A stretch of 64,000 bases of DNA from Segniliparus rotundus DSM 44985 (GTDB taxonomy: Bacteria > Actinomycetota > Actinomycetes > Mycobacteriales > Mycobacteriaceae), in assembly GCF_000092825.1 (NCBI RefSeq), contig NC_014168.1:2719946-2783945 (forward strand). The letters run 5' to 3'. Position numbers and translations under genes: made by a program. Below are positions 10,642 through 21,384 of this stretch, piece by piece; positions within the stretch are counted from its first letter, which is position 1, and every line of letters starts with the position of its first letter. The notes below the pieces were generated by a model. The model did not search any database. It was given only the letters and a program-made list of their open reading frames with translations, and had not been told where the DNA came from.

Positions 10642-11187
10642 ATGCCCATGCGCGCCACGTCCGTCCGGCCCCGTCGAAACCTGCGGGCGCGACGAGCAGC
10701 ATCCCCCCGCACGCAGCAGCCGCCTCGCCCAAGGATTGCGTCGGGCTGGCTCGCCGTCGCGCTCGGCGCAGCCCCCATATTCGCCGCCGCGCCCATCGCG
10801 CGCGCGGACGACCCGCACGACTGCGAGCTGTTCAAGAACAACTCTGGCGAAGTCCTCGACAACACGGAAACAGCTGTGGACCATATGCAGCAGGCTTCGC
10901 GCGACCAAGGCCGGGAGGCGGCGCAGGACGCGGCGAGCGCCATCGTGTACTTCCGGCAGGCGGGCGACGCGGCGAAACTGCTCGCGACGAGCCTGCACGC
11001 CGCCTCGGCCAGGGCGGCTGCCACGAAGCTCGACGGGTCCCTGCACGCGCAGGCGGACGCGTTCGAAGGCACGATCAAAGGACAGGGAAGCCAGGCCTCG
11101 CAGGACAAACTCAAGGCCGCGACCAGCGATTTGAAGGTCGCGATCCACGACTACCAGCAGGCAGTGCGCAGCGCGTGCGGGAGCTGA
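10642..11187 (+). CDS. Small secreted two-Cys helical protein, copy 3
   Basis: A 181-residue member of the local secreted family. It has a long, Arg-rich N-region before the hydrophobic core GWLAVALGAAPIFAAAP; cleavage is likely near ARA-DDPH. The mature protein starts PHDCELFKNN and ends AVRSACGS. The ribosome site GAGGGAG about 8 bases upstream supports ATG 10642 over other in-frame starts (GTG 10609, ATG 10615, ATG 10648). A twin-Arg pair is present but lacks the full Tat consensus, so Sec export is more likely. Function unknown. Confidence 0.72.
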   Translation: MPMRATSVRPRRNLRARRAASPRTQQPPRPRIASGWLAVALGAAPIFAAAPIARADDPHDCELFKNNSGEVLDNTETAVDHMQQASRDQGREAAQDAASAIVYFRQAGDAAKLLATSLHAASARAAATKLDGSLHAQADAFEGTIKGQGSQASQDKLKAATSDLKVAIHDYQQAVRSACGS

Positions 11188-11274
11188 CACGCACACCCTG
11201 TGCGCCGCCGCGCCCCCATGGCCCTATGATGGACATATAGTTTGCTCTAGCGAATTTTTTGTGGAAGGTAACTG

Positions 11275-11802
11275 ATGCTGTCTCTTCGTCTCGCCGGATC
11301 CCTCGTCGCCACGCTCGCCTGCGGGTTCGGCCCGTTCCTCGTCGCGCCTGACGCCCTCGCCGCCCCCGCGGGGCGCAACAACGACCACGACTGCGACGCG
11401 TTCGAGGCCAACGACGACGCGATCCAAGGCGACTTGGACACCATCGACAACGTCGTGGCCGGTTATTACACCTATTGGGTCGGCAACAGCTACTTCGGCA
11501 ACGAGCAGTACCCCGACTTCGACCCGGACGACATGAACACGATCCTGGCCACGACGAGCAGCCTTTCCGCCCGCGCGGACAATCTGAAAAAGGGCATGCA
11601 GACCAACGGGGCCAAACTCGCCCTTGAGCGCCTGGCGAACGACTCCCGCATGGTCCACGACACGGCGCTGAAAGTGCAGAGCGGCGAATACCGCGACCGC
11701 CAGCTCGGTTTCGCGAAAGACGTGCTCGGCCGCTCCGAGAACAACTACCACAACGCGCACTCTTTGGCGTGCAACGGCGACATCGTCGACCCGCAGCACT
11801 AG
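11275..11802 (+). CDS. Small secreted two-Cys helical protein, copy 4
   Basis: A 175-residue family member with signal peptide LAGSLVATLACGFGPFLV and probable cleavage near ALA-APAG. The mature part starts DHDCDAFEAND and ends HSLACNGDIVDPQH. It carries a Tyr/Gly/Asn-rich insert (GYYTYWVGNSYFGNEQYPDF, about residues 63-82) absent from its paralogues. GGAAGG precedes the ATG. The AT-rich upstream stretch at 11229-11262 (ATATAGTTTGCT, AATTTTTT) is a plausible promoter. Function unknown; the aromatic insert may form a distinct surface. Confidence 0.75.
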   Translation: MLSLRLAGSLVATLACGFGPFLVAPDALAAPAGRNNDHDCDAFEANDDAIQGDLDTIDNVVAGYYTYWVGNSYFGNEQYPDFDPDDMNTILATTSSLSARADNLKKGMQTNGAKLALERLANDSRMVHDTALKVQSGEYRDRQLGFAKDVLGRSENNYHNAHSLACNGDIVDPQH

Positions 11803-11877
11803 GGCGTGTCGCTTCCCTGAACCGCGTGCTGCATACTGGTCGCACAGATGCATTGGTTCGTGGAAAAGGGAAGCTTC

Positions 11878-12336
11878 ATGTCTGTTCGTTCTGTCCTCGC
11901 GACTGCCCTCGCCATCGCTCCGCTCGCTCTTCCCGCGCCCGCGCAGGCGGACGGCAACGACTGCGACACGTTCCAAAGTTCCATCGCCATCCTCAAGGAC
12001 GAGCTCAACGCCATGCAGGATGTCGCGCAGGAACTTCAAGACACTGCGGAGGGCGGGGACACGTCCCGCGTCGTGTCCGAGACAAAAAGGTTGAACCCCT
12101 TCCTCCAAGAGATCGCCAGCAATGCCGGGAAAGACGCGAACCGATTCGAGGACTCCACGTACCGCAGATCTGCTTTGAACATACGGGAACACGCGTTGCG
12201 CACGCTCAACGCGGATCAGCGCCTCCTGCAGTCCCCCAGCGACAGCACCTTCGCGACATGGCGCGACGCGTATGTGGCTTTGATAGACAACGTCAACATC
12301 TACGCCGATCTCAGCAGTGAGCCCTGCGGCCTCTGA
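11878..12336 (+). CDS. Small secreted two-Cys helical protein, copy 5
   Basis: A 152-residue family member starting at ATG 11878 after AAGGGAAGC. The signal peptide RSVLATALAIAPLALPAPAQA is cleaved before DGND; the mature protein starts GNDCDTFQSS and ends SSEPCGL. Helical segments such as LKDELNAMQDVAQELQDTAE dominate. It is the last of the five-copy cluster and converges with cdsA, whose stop is 4 bases away; a 14-base palindrome (12338-12351) covers the junction. Function unknown. Confidence 0.75.
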   Translation: MSVRSVLATALAIAPLALPAPAQADGNDCDTFQSSIAILKDELNAMQDVAQELQDTAEGGDTSRVVSETKRLNPFLQEIASNAGKDANRFEDSTYRRSALNIREHALRTLNADQRLLQSPSDSTFATWRDAYVALIDNVNIYADLSSEPCGL

Positions 12337-12340
12337 CTGC

Positions 12341-13228
12341 TCAGCTGAGCACGTCGAGCACGATCCACGCCGCTGCCGCTGAGGGCAGCAAGGAGTCGAG
12401 GCGGTCCATGATGCCGCCGTGGCCGGGCAGGAGCGTCCCCATGTCTTTGATGCCGAGATCGCGCTTGACCTGAGACTCGACCAGATCGCCGCCGGTCGCG
12501 GTGAGCACCATCAGCGCGCCCAGCGCGACGCCCACCCAGTACGGCTGGCCGAGCAACTGCCGCACGACGAGGATCGAGCCGACTTGGCTGAGCAGAACGG
12601 CCCCGGCAAAGCCCTCCCAGGACTTCGCGGGGCTGATCGCCGGCGCCATCGGGTGACGGCCGAAGAACACACCGGTCGCGTAACCGCCCACATCCGAACA
12701 GGCCACCACGACGAACAAGCACGCGAGCTGCTTCCAGCCGTCCGCGCCGCTCTGCACGAGCAAGACGGAAAACGACGCGAAGAAAGGCACCCAGGTCACG
12801 ACAAAGAGCGTGTGGGTCACTTCGGCGACGTATTGGTCCGGCTTGCCGCTGAGCCCTTTGCGCAGCAAACACCAGACCATGCAGACCACGACCGTGGCCG
12901 CGTAGGCGGCGAGCATCCCGTGGGCGCCCTTGAAAAAGCTCGCCCAAATGATGCTCTGACCGCCGATGATCGCTGGCGCGTACAACGTCGCCACACCGTG
13001 CTCGTTGAACCGTTTTGCCACTTCAATCGTGGCGATGACCATCGCAACGGCGATCACGGCGACCCACAGCTTGGGAGCCAGCGCGAGCACGGCGACGATC
13101 ATCGCGCCGAGGGAGACGCCGACAATGATCGCGGCGGCGAGGTCTCGCCCCGCCTTGGGCTTCTTCTTGGATTCGCCGGATCTGTCTGTTCGACCCTTCT
13201 CCGGCGGCCCCCCGGCTTCTGCCGTCAT
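12341..13228 (-). CDS. cdsA: Phosphatidate cytidylyltransferase
   Basis: A 295-residue integral membrane enzyme making CDP-diacylglycerol from phosphatidic acid and CTP, the branch point to phosphatidylinositol, PIMs and cardiolipin. The family signature is complete near the C-terminus: SPAKSWEGFAGA, then GDLVESQVKRDLGIKDMG with PGHGGIMDRLDSL (metal Asp residues). About eight membrane helices follow a charged N-terminus. I chose ATG 13228, which has AGGAG upstream; GTG 13252 and ATG 13237 are alternatives. It follows frr on the same strand, as in M. tuberculosis (frr-cdsA). Confidence 0.95.
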   Translation of the reverse strand: MTAEAGGPPEKGRTDRSGESKKKPKAGRDLAAAIIVGVSLGAMIVAVLALAPKLWVAVIAVAMVIATIEVAKRFNEHGVATLYAPAIIGGQSIIWASFFKGAHGMLAAYAATVVVCMVWCLLRKGLSGKPDQYVAEVTHTLFVVTWVPFFASFSVLLVQSGADGWKQLACLFVVVACSDVGGYATGVFFGRHPMAPAISPAKSWEGFAGAVLLSQVGSILVVRQLLGQPYWVGVALGALMVLTATGGDLVESQVKRDLGIKDMGTLLPGHGGIMDRLDSLLPSAAAAWIVLDVLS

Positions 13229-13265
13229 AGCGCGCATCACTCCTGGCCTCACGACGACAGCTCGA

Positions 13266-13823
13266 TCACACCTCGAGCAGCTCGGCTTCTTTCTTCTTCA
13301 CAAGTTCGTCAATGACGCCGACGAACCTCGCGGTCAGCTTATCGAGTTCTTTCTCGGCGCGGGCCACGTCGTCCTCGCCCGTCTGCCCCTCTTTCGAGAG
13401 CTTGCCGAGCTGTTCGTTCGCCTTGCGCCGCACGTTGCGCACCGTCACCCTGGCCTCTTCCGCCTTGCCTCGGGCCTGTTTGGCGAACTCTTTGCGCCGT
13501 TCCTCGGTGAGCGCTGGAATCGCCACCCGCACGACCTGGCCGTCGTTGCTCGGGTTCAGACCCAGGTCGCTCTTTTGGATCGCCTCCTCGATAGCGCGCA
13601 ACTGTCCCGCCTCATAGGGCTTGATGACCACGAGGCGCGGGTCCGGGGTCTGCACGCTGGAAATCTGCGGGATCGGGGTCGGGGTGCCGTAGTAGTCCAC
13701 TACCACCTTGGCGAAAAGCGAGGCTGTGGCGCGGCCTGTGCGGATGGCCGCGAAATCGTCCTTGGCCACTTCCACGGCCAATTCCATGCGCTCCTCGGCC
13801 TCGAAGAGAATCTCGTCAATCAT
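13266..13823 (-). CDS. frr: Ribosome recycling factor
   Basis: A 185-residue ribosome recycling factor that, with EF-G, splits post-termination ribosomes. It begins [13 protein letters not shown] and shows the family segments [35 protein letters not shown] and [21 protein letters not shown] start at ATG 13823 because the conserved N-terminus begins there. Length is standard. It lies 54 bases after pyrH in the usual tsf-pyrH-frr order. Confidence 0.97.
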   Translation of the reverse strand: MIDEILFEAEERMELAVEVAKDDFAAIRTGRATASLFAKVVVDYYGTPTPIPQISSVQTPDPRLVVIKPYEAGQLRAIEEAIQKSDLGLNPSNDGQVVRVAIPALTEERRKEFAKQARGKAEEARVTVRNVRRKANEQLGKLSKEGQTGEDDVARAEKELDKLTARFVGVIDELVKKKEAELLEV

Positions 13824-13877
13824 TGTGTGTCCATTCTTCCCGAGCGAACCGCCGTCGCTTGCACCATCGCGTCCCAA

Positions 13878-14627
13878 TTACCAACGAACGAGGGTGCCGA
13901 TCCGCTCGCCCGACACCGCGCGGGCGATGTTGCCGGAAACGAGCAGATTGAACACCAGCATCGGCATCTTGTTGTCCCGGCACACTGCGAACGCTGCGGC
14001 GTCTGCCACTTTCAAGCCGCGCTCCAATGCCTCTTGGAACGTCAGCTCGTCGTATTTGACCGCGTCGGGGTTTTTCTTCGGATCGTCCGAATAGACGCCG
14101 TCAACCCCCTTCGCGAGCAGCACCACTTCGGCTCCGACTTCCAACGCGCGCTGCGCGGCGGTGGTGTCGGTGGAGAAATACGGCAAGCCCATGCCGGCGC
14201 CGAAGATGACCACACGGCCCTTCTCCAAGTGGCGCTTGGCCCGCAGCGGGATGTACGGTTCGGCGACCTGCCCCATCGTGATGGCTGTTTGCACGCGGGT
14301 GTCGATGCCCTTCTTCTGCAAGAAGTCCTGCAGGGCCAAGCAGTTCATGACCGTGCCGAGCATGCCCATGTAATCCGCGCGCGAGCGCTCCAAGCCGCGT
14401 TGCTGCAACTCGGCGCCTCGGAAGAAGTTGCCGCCGCCGATCACCACCGCGACCTGGACGCCCTGGGCGACCACATCGGCGATCTGCTCGGCGACCGCGT
14501 CCACAACGTCTGGGTCCACCCCGACGCTCCCGCCGCCGAACATCTCGCCGCCCAGTTTGAGCAGCACCCGGCCATACCCCTGACGAGGAGGCCGGTTGAC
14601 GGATTCAGCGGTGGGAGCTTCAGTCAT
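13878..14627 (-). CDS. pyrH: Uridylate kinase
   Basis: A 249-residue UMP kinase of the amino-acid-kinase fold, converting UMP to UDP. Motifs: [13 protein letters not shown] at the N-terminus, [29 protein letters not shown] and [18 protein letters not shown]. An N-terminal extension ([18 protein letters not shown]) is usual in mycobacteria. The start is ATG 14627, only 7 bases after the tsf stop. Part of the translation/nucleotide operon rpsB-tsf-pyrH-frr-cdsA. Confidence 0.97.
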   Translation of the reverse strand: MTEAPTAESVNRPPRQGYGRVLLKLGGEMFGGGSVGVDPDVVDAVAEQIADVVAQGVQVAVVIGGGNFFRGAELQQRGLERSRADYMGMLGTVMNCLALQDFLQKKGIDTRVQTAITMGQVAEPYIPLRAKRHLEKGRVVIFGAGMGLPYFSTDTTAAQRALEVGAEVVLLAKGVDGVYSDDPKKNPDAVKYDELTFQEALERGLKVADAAAFAVCRDNKMPMLVFNLLVSGNIARAVSGERIGTLVRW

Positions 14628-14634
14628 GGCGCGA

Positions 14635-15459
14635 TCAGCTCTGGCCGACCTCGAACCGGACGAACCGGGTGACTTCGGCGCCAGCGGATTTGAGCTGGTT
14701 CGCGACTGTCTGCTTCGGATCGGCGACGCTCGCCTGCTCCAGCAGCACAGCTTCCTTGAAGAAAGCGCCCACTCGGCCTTCGACGATCTTCGCGATGGCC
14801 TGCTCGGGCTTGCCCTCGGACCGGGTGATCTCCTCGGCGACGCGGCGCTCTTGCTCGACGACGTCCTCGGGCACGTCCTCGCGGGAGAGGTACTTGGCCT
14901 TGAGCGCGGCGATCTGCTTCGCGGCCCAGTTCGCGGCCTCGGCGGCCTTGTCGCCGTCGCCGGTGTACTCCACGAGCACGCCGATCGCGGGCGGCAGGTC
15001 GGAGCTGCGCTGGTGCAAGTAGGTCGCGACTGTGCCGTCGAAGGACGCGACCCGGCCAAGGGCAAGTTTCTCGCCGATCTTCGCGGAAAGCTCGTCCACG
15101 GCCTCTTTCACCGTCTTGCCGTCGAGGTCGACAGCCTCGAGTTCGGCGGTGGACTGCGGCCGGGCAGTGGCGGCGGCCTTCACGATGCGCTCGGCGAGCG
15201 ACTGGAAGTCACTGCCCTTGGCGACGAAGTCCGTCTCGCAGTTGAACTCGACGAGCACGCCGTCCGCGCTGGCCACCAAGCCCTCGGCGGTGGTCCGCTC
15301 CGCGCGCTTGCCGACGTCCTTGGCGCCTTTGACCCGGAGGATCTCCACCGCCTTGTCGAATTCGCCGTCGCTCTCGGCAAGAGCGTTCTTGCAGTCCATC
15401 ATGCCCGAGCCGGTGAGGTCGCGCAGGCGTTTCACATCGGCGGCGGTGTAGTTCGCCAT
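14635..15459 (-). CDS. tsf: Elongation factor Ts
   Basis: A 274-residue guanine-nucleotide exchange factor for EF-Tu. It starts [20 protein letters not shown], with MDCKNALAE and the EF-Tu-contacting [14 protein letters not shown] motif (contains the TDFV element). The C-terminus ([23 protein letters not shown]) is complete. ATG 15459 fits the family start. It follows rpsB with a 54-base gap, the classical arrangement. Confidence 0.97.
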   Translation of the reverse strand: MANYTAADVKRLRDLTGSGMMDCKNALAESDGEFDKAVEILRVKGAKDVGKRAERTTAEGLVASADGVLVEFNCETDFVAKGSDFQSLAERIVKAAATARPQSTAELEAVDLDGKTVKEAVDELSAKIGEKLALGRVASFDGTVATYLHQRSSDLPPAIGVLVEYTGDGDKAAEAANWAAKQIAALKAKYLSREDVPEDVVEQERRVAEEITRSEGKPEQAIAKIVEGRVGAFFKEAVLLEQASVADPKQTVANQLKSAGAEVTRFVRFEVGQS

Positions 15460-15513
15460 CCTCGTTCTCCCTTTAGGTCGTTGTTGTGCCAATACGTTTC
15501 ACGAAGAAGCGCG

Positions 15514-16377
15514 TCAGGCCGTGGAGGCCGCGCCTTCCACGGACACGGCTTCCGCGGCGGCGGGCTCAGCGGCGGCAGGCTCCGCAGCCTCTGCGGCAGC
15601 GGGCTCTGCGGCCTCGCCGCCCTGGGCGAGCAGCTCCTGCTCCCACTCGGCAAGCGGCTCCGCCTCGCCGCCCTTGCCGCCGCGCTGGCTCGCGCGCTGC
15701 TGCAAACCGTCGGCCACCGCGGTGGCGACCACACGGGTGAGCAGCGCGGCGGAACGGATCGCGTCGTCGTTGGCCGGGATCGGGTAGTCGACCAAGTCGG
15801 GGTCGCAGTTCGTGTCGAGGATCGCGACCACCGGGATGCCGAGTTTGCGGGCCTCGCCGACGGCGATGTGCTCCTTGTTGGTGTCGACGACCCACAGCGC
15901 GGACGGCAGCTTGGCCATGTCGCGCAGGCCGCCAAGGCTGCGGTCGAGCTTGTTCATCTCACGGGTGAGGCCGAGGATCTCTTTCTTGGTGCGCCCGGAG
16001 AAGCCCCCGGTCTGCTCCATGGACTCGAGCTCTTTCAGGCGCTGCAGCCGCTTGTGGACGGTCTGGAAGTTCGTGAGCATGCCGCCGAGCCAGCGCTGGT
16101 TGACGTACGGCATGCCGACGCGGGCCGCCTCGGTCGCGATGGGCTCCTGGGCCTGCTTCTTGGTGCCGACGAAGAGGATCGTGCCGCCGTGCGCGACGGT
16201 CTCCTTGACGAACTCGTAGGCGCGGTCGATCGCGGTCAGCGTCTGCTGCAAGTCGATGATGTAAATGCCGTTGCGGTCGGTGAAGATGAAACGCTTCATC
16301 TTCGGGTTCCAACGGCGGGTCTGATGCCCGAAATGTGCGCCGCTGTCGAGCAGCTGCCGCATAGTCACCACAGCCAT
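15514..16377 (-). CDS. rpsB: 30S ribosomal protein S2
   Basis: A 287-residue S2 protein. It shows [20 protein letters not shown], the [22 protein letters not shown] segment, [12 protein letters not shown] and [24 protein letters not shown], all core S2 signatures. The last ~40 residues are a low-complexity Ala/Glu extension (repeats of AAEAAEPAA), common in actinobacteria. It is the first gene of the operon running to cdsA. Confidence 0.97.
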   Translation of the reverse strand: MAVVTMRQLLDSGAHFGHQTRRWNPKMKRFIFTDRNGIYIIDLQQTLTAIDRAYEFVKETVAHGGTILFVGTKKQAQEPIATEAARVGMPYVNQRWLGGMLTNFQTVHKRLQRLKELESMEQTGGFSGRTKKEILGLTREMNKLDRSLGGLRDMAKLPSALWVVDTNKEHIAVGEARKLGIPVVAILDTNCDPDLVDYPIPANDDAIRSAALLTRVVATAVADGLQQRASQRGGKGGEAEPLAEWEQELLAQGGEAAEPAAAEAAEPAAAEPAAAEAVSVEGAASTA

Positions 16378-16542
16378 GGTGCATGCACCCCTTCATACAG
16401 TGAGGAACAACGTTCCTCTGGTCGGTTCTGCCTGGACCGGTCGGCCCAAAGCCCTGGCGCCAGTCTCAGCGGCACGCCCGTCGTCCTCTGGGTCCGACGG
16501 GACCGTCCTGCCGTGAGCGCTTCCCCTCAAAAATTTGAAAGG

Positions 16543-16590
16543 CCCTCGTGAGAGGGGTTTCTGGCACGCGAAGTCACCGCCGAAGCGGTG
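16543..16590 (-). terminator. Tandem hairpins after pmmB
   Basis: Read on the minus strand, 4 bases past the pmmB stop, there is a perfect 6-bp stem CACCGC with TTCG loop (16575-16590). A second 5-bp stem CCTCT/CTCAC-type hairpin (CCCTC-GTGA-GAGGG on the plus strand, 16543-16556) follows, then CTTTCAAATTTTT. Together they resemble a terminator for pmmB. The rest of the 216-base spacer to rpsB (16378-16593) should hold the rpsB promoter and leader, but I see no clear motif. Confidence 0.55.
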
Positions 16591-16593
16591 CGC

Positions 16594-18291
16594 TCACGAG
16601 TTTAACAGGGAATGCGCCCAATCCGCCAATCCGTCCAACTGCCGCTCAGCGGCAGCCCGAGCCCCTGGCAGGGCGGCCGCGTCCGGGACCGGCTCGGTCG
16701 CTTCGAGGTAGATCTTCAGCTTCGGCTCCGTGCCGGAAGGGCGGACCACCACGCGCAGGCTGTCGCTGGTCATGACCACCGCGTCCGTGCTCGGCCCGCG
16801 CGCTGGCCGAGCGAGGTCTTCGAATCGGGCAGGCTCGCCCCGCAGCTCGGCCGGCGGTTCGGCGCGCAACTTCGCCATGGCCGCCGAAATGCCGCCGAGA
16901 TGGGGGAACCGCAAGGAAACCTGCCTGGTCGCGTACACCCCGAGCTCCACGGCGTACTCGTCGAGGACCTGTTGGACGGTGCGCCCCCGCGCCTTGAGGT
17001 CCGCGACGAGGTCGGCCGCGAGCACCGCCGCGCTGATCCCGTCCTTGTCGCGCACCGCGTCAGGGTCCACACAATGCCCGATGGCCTCCTCGTACGCGTA
17101 CACAAGGGTTCCCGGCAGCCCCTCACCCGCGCGGACCAGCCATTTGAACCCGGTCAAGGTGCGCACGTGCCGGGTGAGCCGCGCTTCGGCGAGGGCTTGC
17201 AGCTGGCGCGAGGAGACGACGGTGCTCGCGGTGATCGGGTCTTCCGTGGGCGAATTGTCCAGGACCCAGCCGCCGAGGAGGACGCCCGCCTCGTCCCCGG
17301 TGAGCATCCGCCAGCCGCCGTCTGAGGGCACGCCGAGCGCGAGGCGGTCCGCGTCCGGGTCCAACGCCACGGCCAGATCCGCGCCCACACGCGCGGCCAA
17401 TGCCAGCAGGAGGTCCGTCGCGCCAGGCTCCTCCGGATTCGGGAAGGGCGCCGTCGGGAAGTCGGGGTCCGGCTCGAACTGCTCCGCGACCACATGCACG
17501 TCCTCGAACCCGGCCCTGCGCAGCGCTTCGACTGCGATGTTCCCGCCGACGCCGTGCATCGGCGTCAACGCGATCCGCGCGGCGCGGGCGCTGCTGTGCC
17601 CGACGGCGCCCACCCGGTCGAGATACGTCTGCACGGCGTCGTCGACATGCGGTTTCGGCACGAGGGCGCTGCGCGGAACCTGGTTGGCCGGAGCAGTCGC
17701 CGCAAGAGCCGCCTCGATCTCCCGGTCCAACGGCGGCAAAAGTTGCGCGCCGTCGCTCACATAGACTTTGTAGCCGTTGTCCTGCGGCGGATTGTGGCTC
17801 GCGGTGATCTGCACGCCTGCCGCCGCGCACCACCATTTCACAATGAAGGCGGTGACCGGGGTCGGCAGGCTGCTCGGCAGCGCGAGCACGTCGAAGCCCG
17901 CAGCGGCGAACACCTCCGCTGCCGCTTGGGCGAATTGCGCGGAACGGTGGCGCGCGTCGCAGCCCACCACGACCGTCTCCCCCTGCAACCCCTGCTCGAC
18001 GAGCCAATCGGCGAGGCCCCGACTGGCTCGGACGACCACGGCGAGGTTCATCCCGTTCGGCCCGGCGCGCATCTGCCCGCGCAAACCCGCCGTGCCGAAG
18101 GCAAGCGGGGCGGCGAACCGGTCCGCCAGCTCGTCCCATGCCTGCGCGGCGAGCAACGCGCGCAGCTCGTCGCGGTCCCCCGGATCTGGGTCGGCTTCAA
18201 TCCAAGCCTCGACCTGGGCGGCGAGCTCGCGGACAGCTCCGGCCAGCGGCGCTCCTCGCTGTTCGCCCATAGCCGCGCGATCCTGCGTCAT
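16594..18291 (-). CDS. pmmB: Phosphomannomutase/phosphoglucomutase (PmmB-like)
   Basis: A 565-residue alpha-D-phosphohexomutase. Domain 1 has [10 protein letters not shown], the catalytic phosphoserine loop is [14 protein letters not shown] (Ser in TASHNP), the metal loop is [11 protein letters not shown], the sugar loop is [11 protein letters not shown], and the phosphate loop is [14 protein letters not shown]. It interconverts hexose-1- and -6-phosphates for cell-wall sugars. Its start overlaps the deoD stop by 4 bases (ATGA). M. tuberculosis has the same pair, Rv3307 (deoD) and Rv3308 (pmmB); a phosphopentomutase-like role with the phosphorylase is also possible given the coupling. Confidence 0.92.
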   Translation of the reverse strand: MTQDRAAMGEQRGAPLAGAVRELAAQVEAWIEADPDPGDRDELRALLAAQAWDELADRFAAPLAFGTAGLRGQMRAGPNGMNLAVVVRASRGLADWLVEQGLQGETVVVGCDARHRSAQFAQAAAEVFAAAGFDVLALPSSLPTPVTAFIVKWWCAAAGVQITASHNPPQDNGYKVYVSDGAQLLPPLDREIEAALAATAPANQVPRSALVPKPHVDDAVQTYLDRVGAVGHSSARAARIALTPMHGVGGNIAVEALRRAGFEDVHVVAEQFEPDPDFPTAPFPNPEEPGATDLLLALAARVGADLAVALDPDADRLALGVPSDGGWRMLTGDEAGVLLGGWVLDNSPTEDPITASTVVSSRQLQALAEARLTRHVRTLTGFKWLVRAGEGLPGTLVYAYEEAIGHCVDPDAVRDKDGISAAVLAADLVADLKARGRTVQQVLDEYAVELGVYATRQVSLRFPHLGGISAAMAKLRAEPPAELRGEPARFEDLARPARGPSTDAVVMTSDSLRVVVRPSGTEPKLKIYLEATEPVPDAAALPGARAAAERQLDGLADWAHSLLNS

Positions 18292-19106
18292 AGCCTGGAG
18301 ATAATCGTGCGCAGCAGGCCCCCGACCCTGGTCGCGGCCAGATGCCCCTCTTCGAGCACTTCGGCATGGTTCAACGACTTCCCCGCGAGCCCTGCGGCGA
18401 TGTTGGTCACCAATGACACGCCAAGCACTTCCAAGCCCGCCGCCCGCGCGGCGATGGTCTCGTGGACCGTGGACATGCCCACAAGGTCGGCTCCCAGCAC
18501 CTGCAGCGACCTGACCTCGGCGGGAGTCTCGTAATGCGGCCCAGGCAGGCCCGCGTACACGCCTTCGGCCAAGCTCGGGTCCACCTCGCGGGCGAGCGCC
18601 CGCAGCCTGGGCGAGTACGCGTCGGTGAGGTCGACGAACTTCGGGCCTCGCAACGGCGAGCGGGCAGTGAGGTTGAGATGGTCGCTGATGAGCACGGGTT
18701 GTCCCACCCGGTACTGCGGGCTCAGGCCGCCCGCCGCGTTCGTCAGGATCACGGTGCGCGCCCCCGCCGCCGCCGCGACCCGCACACCGTGGACGACATA
18801 GGCGAGGTCATGGCCCTCGTACGCGTGTGTGCGCCCCACCAGGGCGAGGACGCGTTGGGCTCCGACCGGGATGGACAAGGCGAGGCCCTGGTGGCCGGAG
18901 ACCCCTGGTGCGAGAAAGCCCGGCAGCTCGGCCATCGGCGCCACCGAACTCGGCTCCCCGAGCCGGTCCACGGCCGGGGCCCAACCAGAACCGAGCACCA
19001 CGGCGACCGAATGGCTCGCCACCCCCGTGCGTTTGGCGAGCTCGTCAGCCGCGATCTGCGCCGCCTGCTCGGGGTTCTCGAGGACGTGCGCCGTCTCCAC
19101 AGTCAT
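18288..19106 (-). CDS. deoD: Purine nucleoside phosphorylase
   Basis: A 272-residue trimeric-type purine nucleoside phosphorylase that splits (deoxy)inosine and guanosine with phosphate for purine salvage. Signatures: [61 protein letters not shown] and [25 protein letters not shown]. It matches M. tuberculosis Rv3307 (also called punA). It heads the two-gene operon with pmmB and diverges from the amidohydrolase gene. Confidence 0.96.
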   Translation of the reverse strand: MTVETAHVLENPEQAAQIAADELAKRTGVASHSVAVVLGSGWAPAVDRLGEPSSVAPMAELPGFLAPGVSGHQGLALSIPVGAQRVLALVGRTHAYEGHDLAYVVHGVRVAAAAGARTVILTNAAGGLSPQYRVGQPVLISDHLNLTARSPLRGPKFVDLTDAYSPRLRALAREVDPSLAEGVYAGLPGPHYETPAEVRSLQVLGADLVGMSTVHETIAARAAGLEVLGVSLVTNIAAGLAGKSLNHAEVLEEGHLAATRVGGLLRTIISRL

Positions 19107-19162
19107 GCGAGGCAGCGTACCTTGCCCTGCAATAAGCGCGCCTGCTTGTTCCTCAGGGCGCC

Positions 19163-20413
19163 ATGCCTCGTCGCAAATTCCAGTACAGTGTCCAGGTGAC
19201 GTTGACCCAGCCCGCCATCGGAGGTTCTGCGCCGCTGTCGTGGCAGCTGGACTCGTGGCTGGCGGCGCGCGGCGAGGACTTGGTCCGGTGGCGGAGGCAA
19301 TTGCACGAGCACCCGGAGCTCTCCCGCCATGAGCATGCGACCACCGCCTTCCTCGAAGGCCAACTGCGCGCGTTGGGGCTGGCCCCGAAGCGGTTGCCCG
19401 TCGGCGTCGGTTTGGTGTGCGACATCGGGCCGGAGTCCGCCAGGGGCCGCGTCGCGTTGCGCGCCGACCTGGACGCGCTGCCGGTCGCGGAGGCCACCGG
19501 CCTCGACTTCGCCTCGCGCGTCGACGGGGTCAGCCACGCGTGCGGCCACGACCTGCACGCTGCGATCCTGCTCGGAGTCGCGGCGTTCCTCGCCGCGCAG
19601 CCGGACCTGCCGATCGGAGTCCGGCTGATCTTCCAGCCCGCCGAGGAAGTCATGCCCGGCGGAGCGCTCGACGTCGTCGCGGCGGGCGGGCTTGCCGGGG
19701 TGGAGCGGATCTTCGCCGTGCATTGCGACCCGCATCTGCAAGTCGGCAAAATCGGCCTGAAAGAGGGCGCGATCACCTCTGCGGCGGACACTGTGCACCT
19801 CACGCTCGAATCCCCGGGCGGGCACACCTCCCGGCCGCATCTGACCGGCGACCTCGTCTACGCCTTGGGCGCAGTGGTCACCGGCTTGCCCGGCTTGCTG
19901 AGCAGGCGGGCAGATCCGCGCACCGGCACCGTCGTCACATTCGGCTCCGCGCACGCCGGATCGGCCCCCAACGCCATCCCGCAGACCGGGGAGCTCAAAG
20001 GCACCGCGCGAACCAGCGACTACCGGATGTGGCTGCACATGGAACCGCTGATCGCCGAGCTTGTCCGGGACCTGCTCGCGCCGCTCGGCGTGCGCCACCG
20101 CCTGCGCTACCAGCGGGGCGTGCCGCCGGTGGTGAACGACGCGGCCTGCACCGCGTTGTTCGCGGCGGCGGCCGGGCGGCTCGGCGACGACGCGCTCGCG
20201 GAGACGGCGCAATCCGGCGGCGGCGAAGACTTCTCCTGGTACCTGCAAGAAGCACCGGGCGCAATGGCAAGGCTCGGGGTCTGGTCGGGCGATGGGCCGC
20301 AATGCGACATCCACCAGCCCGACTTCGTCGCGGACGAGCGCGCGCTCGCCGTGGGCGTGCGGCTCTTCGCCGAGCTGGTCTGGGAAGCAGCGAAAGCCCT
20401 CGGGCCCGCATGA
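19163..20413 (+). CDS. M20-family amidohydrolase (AmiA1/AmiB1-like)
   Basis: A protein of up to 416 residues of the peptidase M20D/N-acyl-amino-acid amidohydrolase family. The zinc motifs are visible: [53 protein letters not shown], and [11 protein letters not shown] near the end. It probably hydrolyses N-acylated amino acids or peptides in the cytoplasm. The start is uncertain: ATG 19163 or GTG 19196. The gene sits beside deoD-pmmB as Rv3305c/Rv3306c do in M. tuberculosis, and its stop overlaps fbiA (ATGA), joining it to the F420 genes here. Confidence 0.88.
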   Translation: MPRRKFQYSVQVTLTQPAIGGSAPLSWQLDSWLAARGEDLVRWRRQLHEHPELSRHEHATTAFLEGQLRALGLAPKRLPVGVGLVCDIGPESARGRVALRADLDALPVAEATGLDFASRVDGVSHACGHDLHAAILLGVAAFLAAQPDLPIGVRLIFQPAEEVMPGGALDVVAAGGLAGVERIFAVHCDPHLQVGKIGLKEGAITSAADTVHLTLESPGGHTSRPHLTGDLVYALGAVVTGLPGLLSRRADPRTGTVVTFGSAHAGSAPNAIPQTGELKGTARTSDYRMWLHMEPLIAELVRDLLAPLGVRHRLRYQRGVPPVVNDAACTALFAAAAGRLGDDALAETAQSGGGEDFSWYLQEAPGAMARLGVWSGDGPQCDIHQPDFVADERALAVGVRLFAELVWEAAKALGPA

Positions 20414-21384
20414 CCGTCAAGGTGACTGTCCTCGCCGGCGGAGTCGGCGGCGCCAAATTCCTGCTCGGCCTGCGCCGCCTGTTGGAGCAGACAAGCCCTG
20501 GCGCGGAGATCGCCGCAGTGGTGAACATCGGCGACGACGCGTGGATGCACGGTTTGAAAATCTGCCCGGACCTCGACTCGTGCATGTACACGCTCGGCGG
20601 CGCGGTGGACGCCGAGCGGGGCTGGGGCCAGCGCGACGAGACGTACAGCGCGTGGGAAGAGCTGAAAGCCTACGGCGTGGAGCCGACTTGGTTCACGCTC
20701 GGCGACCGCGACATCGGCACGCATCTCGTGCGCTCCCAAATGCTCGCCGCCGGATACCCGCTCACCGACGTCACCGAGGCGCTCTGCGCACGCTGGCAGC
20801 CCCGAGTCCGCCTTCTGCCAGTCTCCGACGACCGCAGTGAAACGCATGTCGTCATCACTGACCCTGTTTCCGAGGAACGCACAGCGATCCACTTCCAAGA
20901 GTGGTGGGTCAAGCATCGCGCGAAAGCCCCAGCGCACAGTTTCGCTTTTCTCGGCTCCGAGAAAGCGAAACCGACCCCGCAGGCGCTCGCCGCCATCGCG
21001 GAGGCGGACGCGGTGCTCCTCGCCCCGTCGAACCCTGTGGTGTCGATCGGAGCCCTGCTCGCGATCCCTGGGATCCGCGCGGCACTGCGCGAGACCAAGG
21101 CGCGCGTCGTCGGCCTTTCGCCGATCATCGACGGCAAACCGTTGCGCGGCATGGCCGATGCGTGCCTCGCCGCCATCGGCGTGGAAAGCTCGGCCGAAGC
21201 GGTCGGCTCGTGGTACGGCGCGCGGTTGGACACCGGCATCTTGGACGGTTGGCTCGTGCACGAGAGCGACCAGGCGCTCATCCCCGGAGTGCGCTCGCTC
21301 GCCGTGCCGCTCTTGATGAACGGCCCCGACGCGACCGCCGCCATGGCCCGTCGCGCGCTGGAACTTGCCGGAGTGGCGCTATGA
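20410..21384 (+). CDS. fbiA: LPPG:FO 2-phospho-L-lactate transferase (F420 synthesis)
   Basis: A 324-residue CofD-type transferase that joins the (dehydro)phospholactyl group to the deazaflavin FO, making (dehydro)F420-0. The N-terminus [17 protein letters not shown] binds the nucleotide-activated donor; [33 protein letters not shown] and [19 protein letters not shown] are CofD signatures. ATG 20410 overlaps the upstream stop, and the gene overlaps fbiB by 4 bases. fbiA-fbiB pairing is the rule in mycobacteria (Rv3261-Rv3262). Confidence 0.96.
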   Translation: MTVKVTVLAGGVGGAKFLLGLRRLLEQTSPGAEIAAVVNIGDDAWMHGLKICPDLDSCMYTLGGAVDAERGWGQRDETYSAWEELKAYGVEPTWFTLGDRDIGTHLVRSQMLAAGYPLTDVTEALCARWQPRVRLLPVSDDRSETHVVITDPVSEERTAIHFQEWWVKHRAKAPAHSFAFLGSEKAKPTPQALAAIAEADAVLLAPSNPVVSIGALLAIPGIRAALRETKARVVGLSPIIDGKPLRGMADACLAAIGVESSAEAVGSWYGARLDTGILDGWLVHESDQALIPGVRSLAVPLLMNGPDATAAMARRALELAGVAL

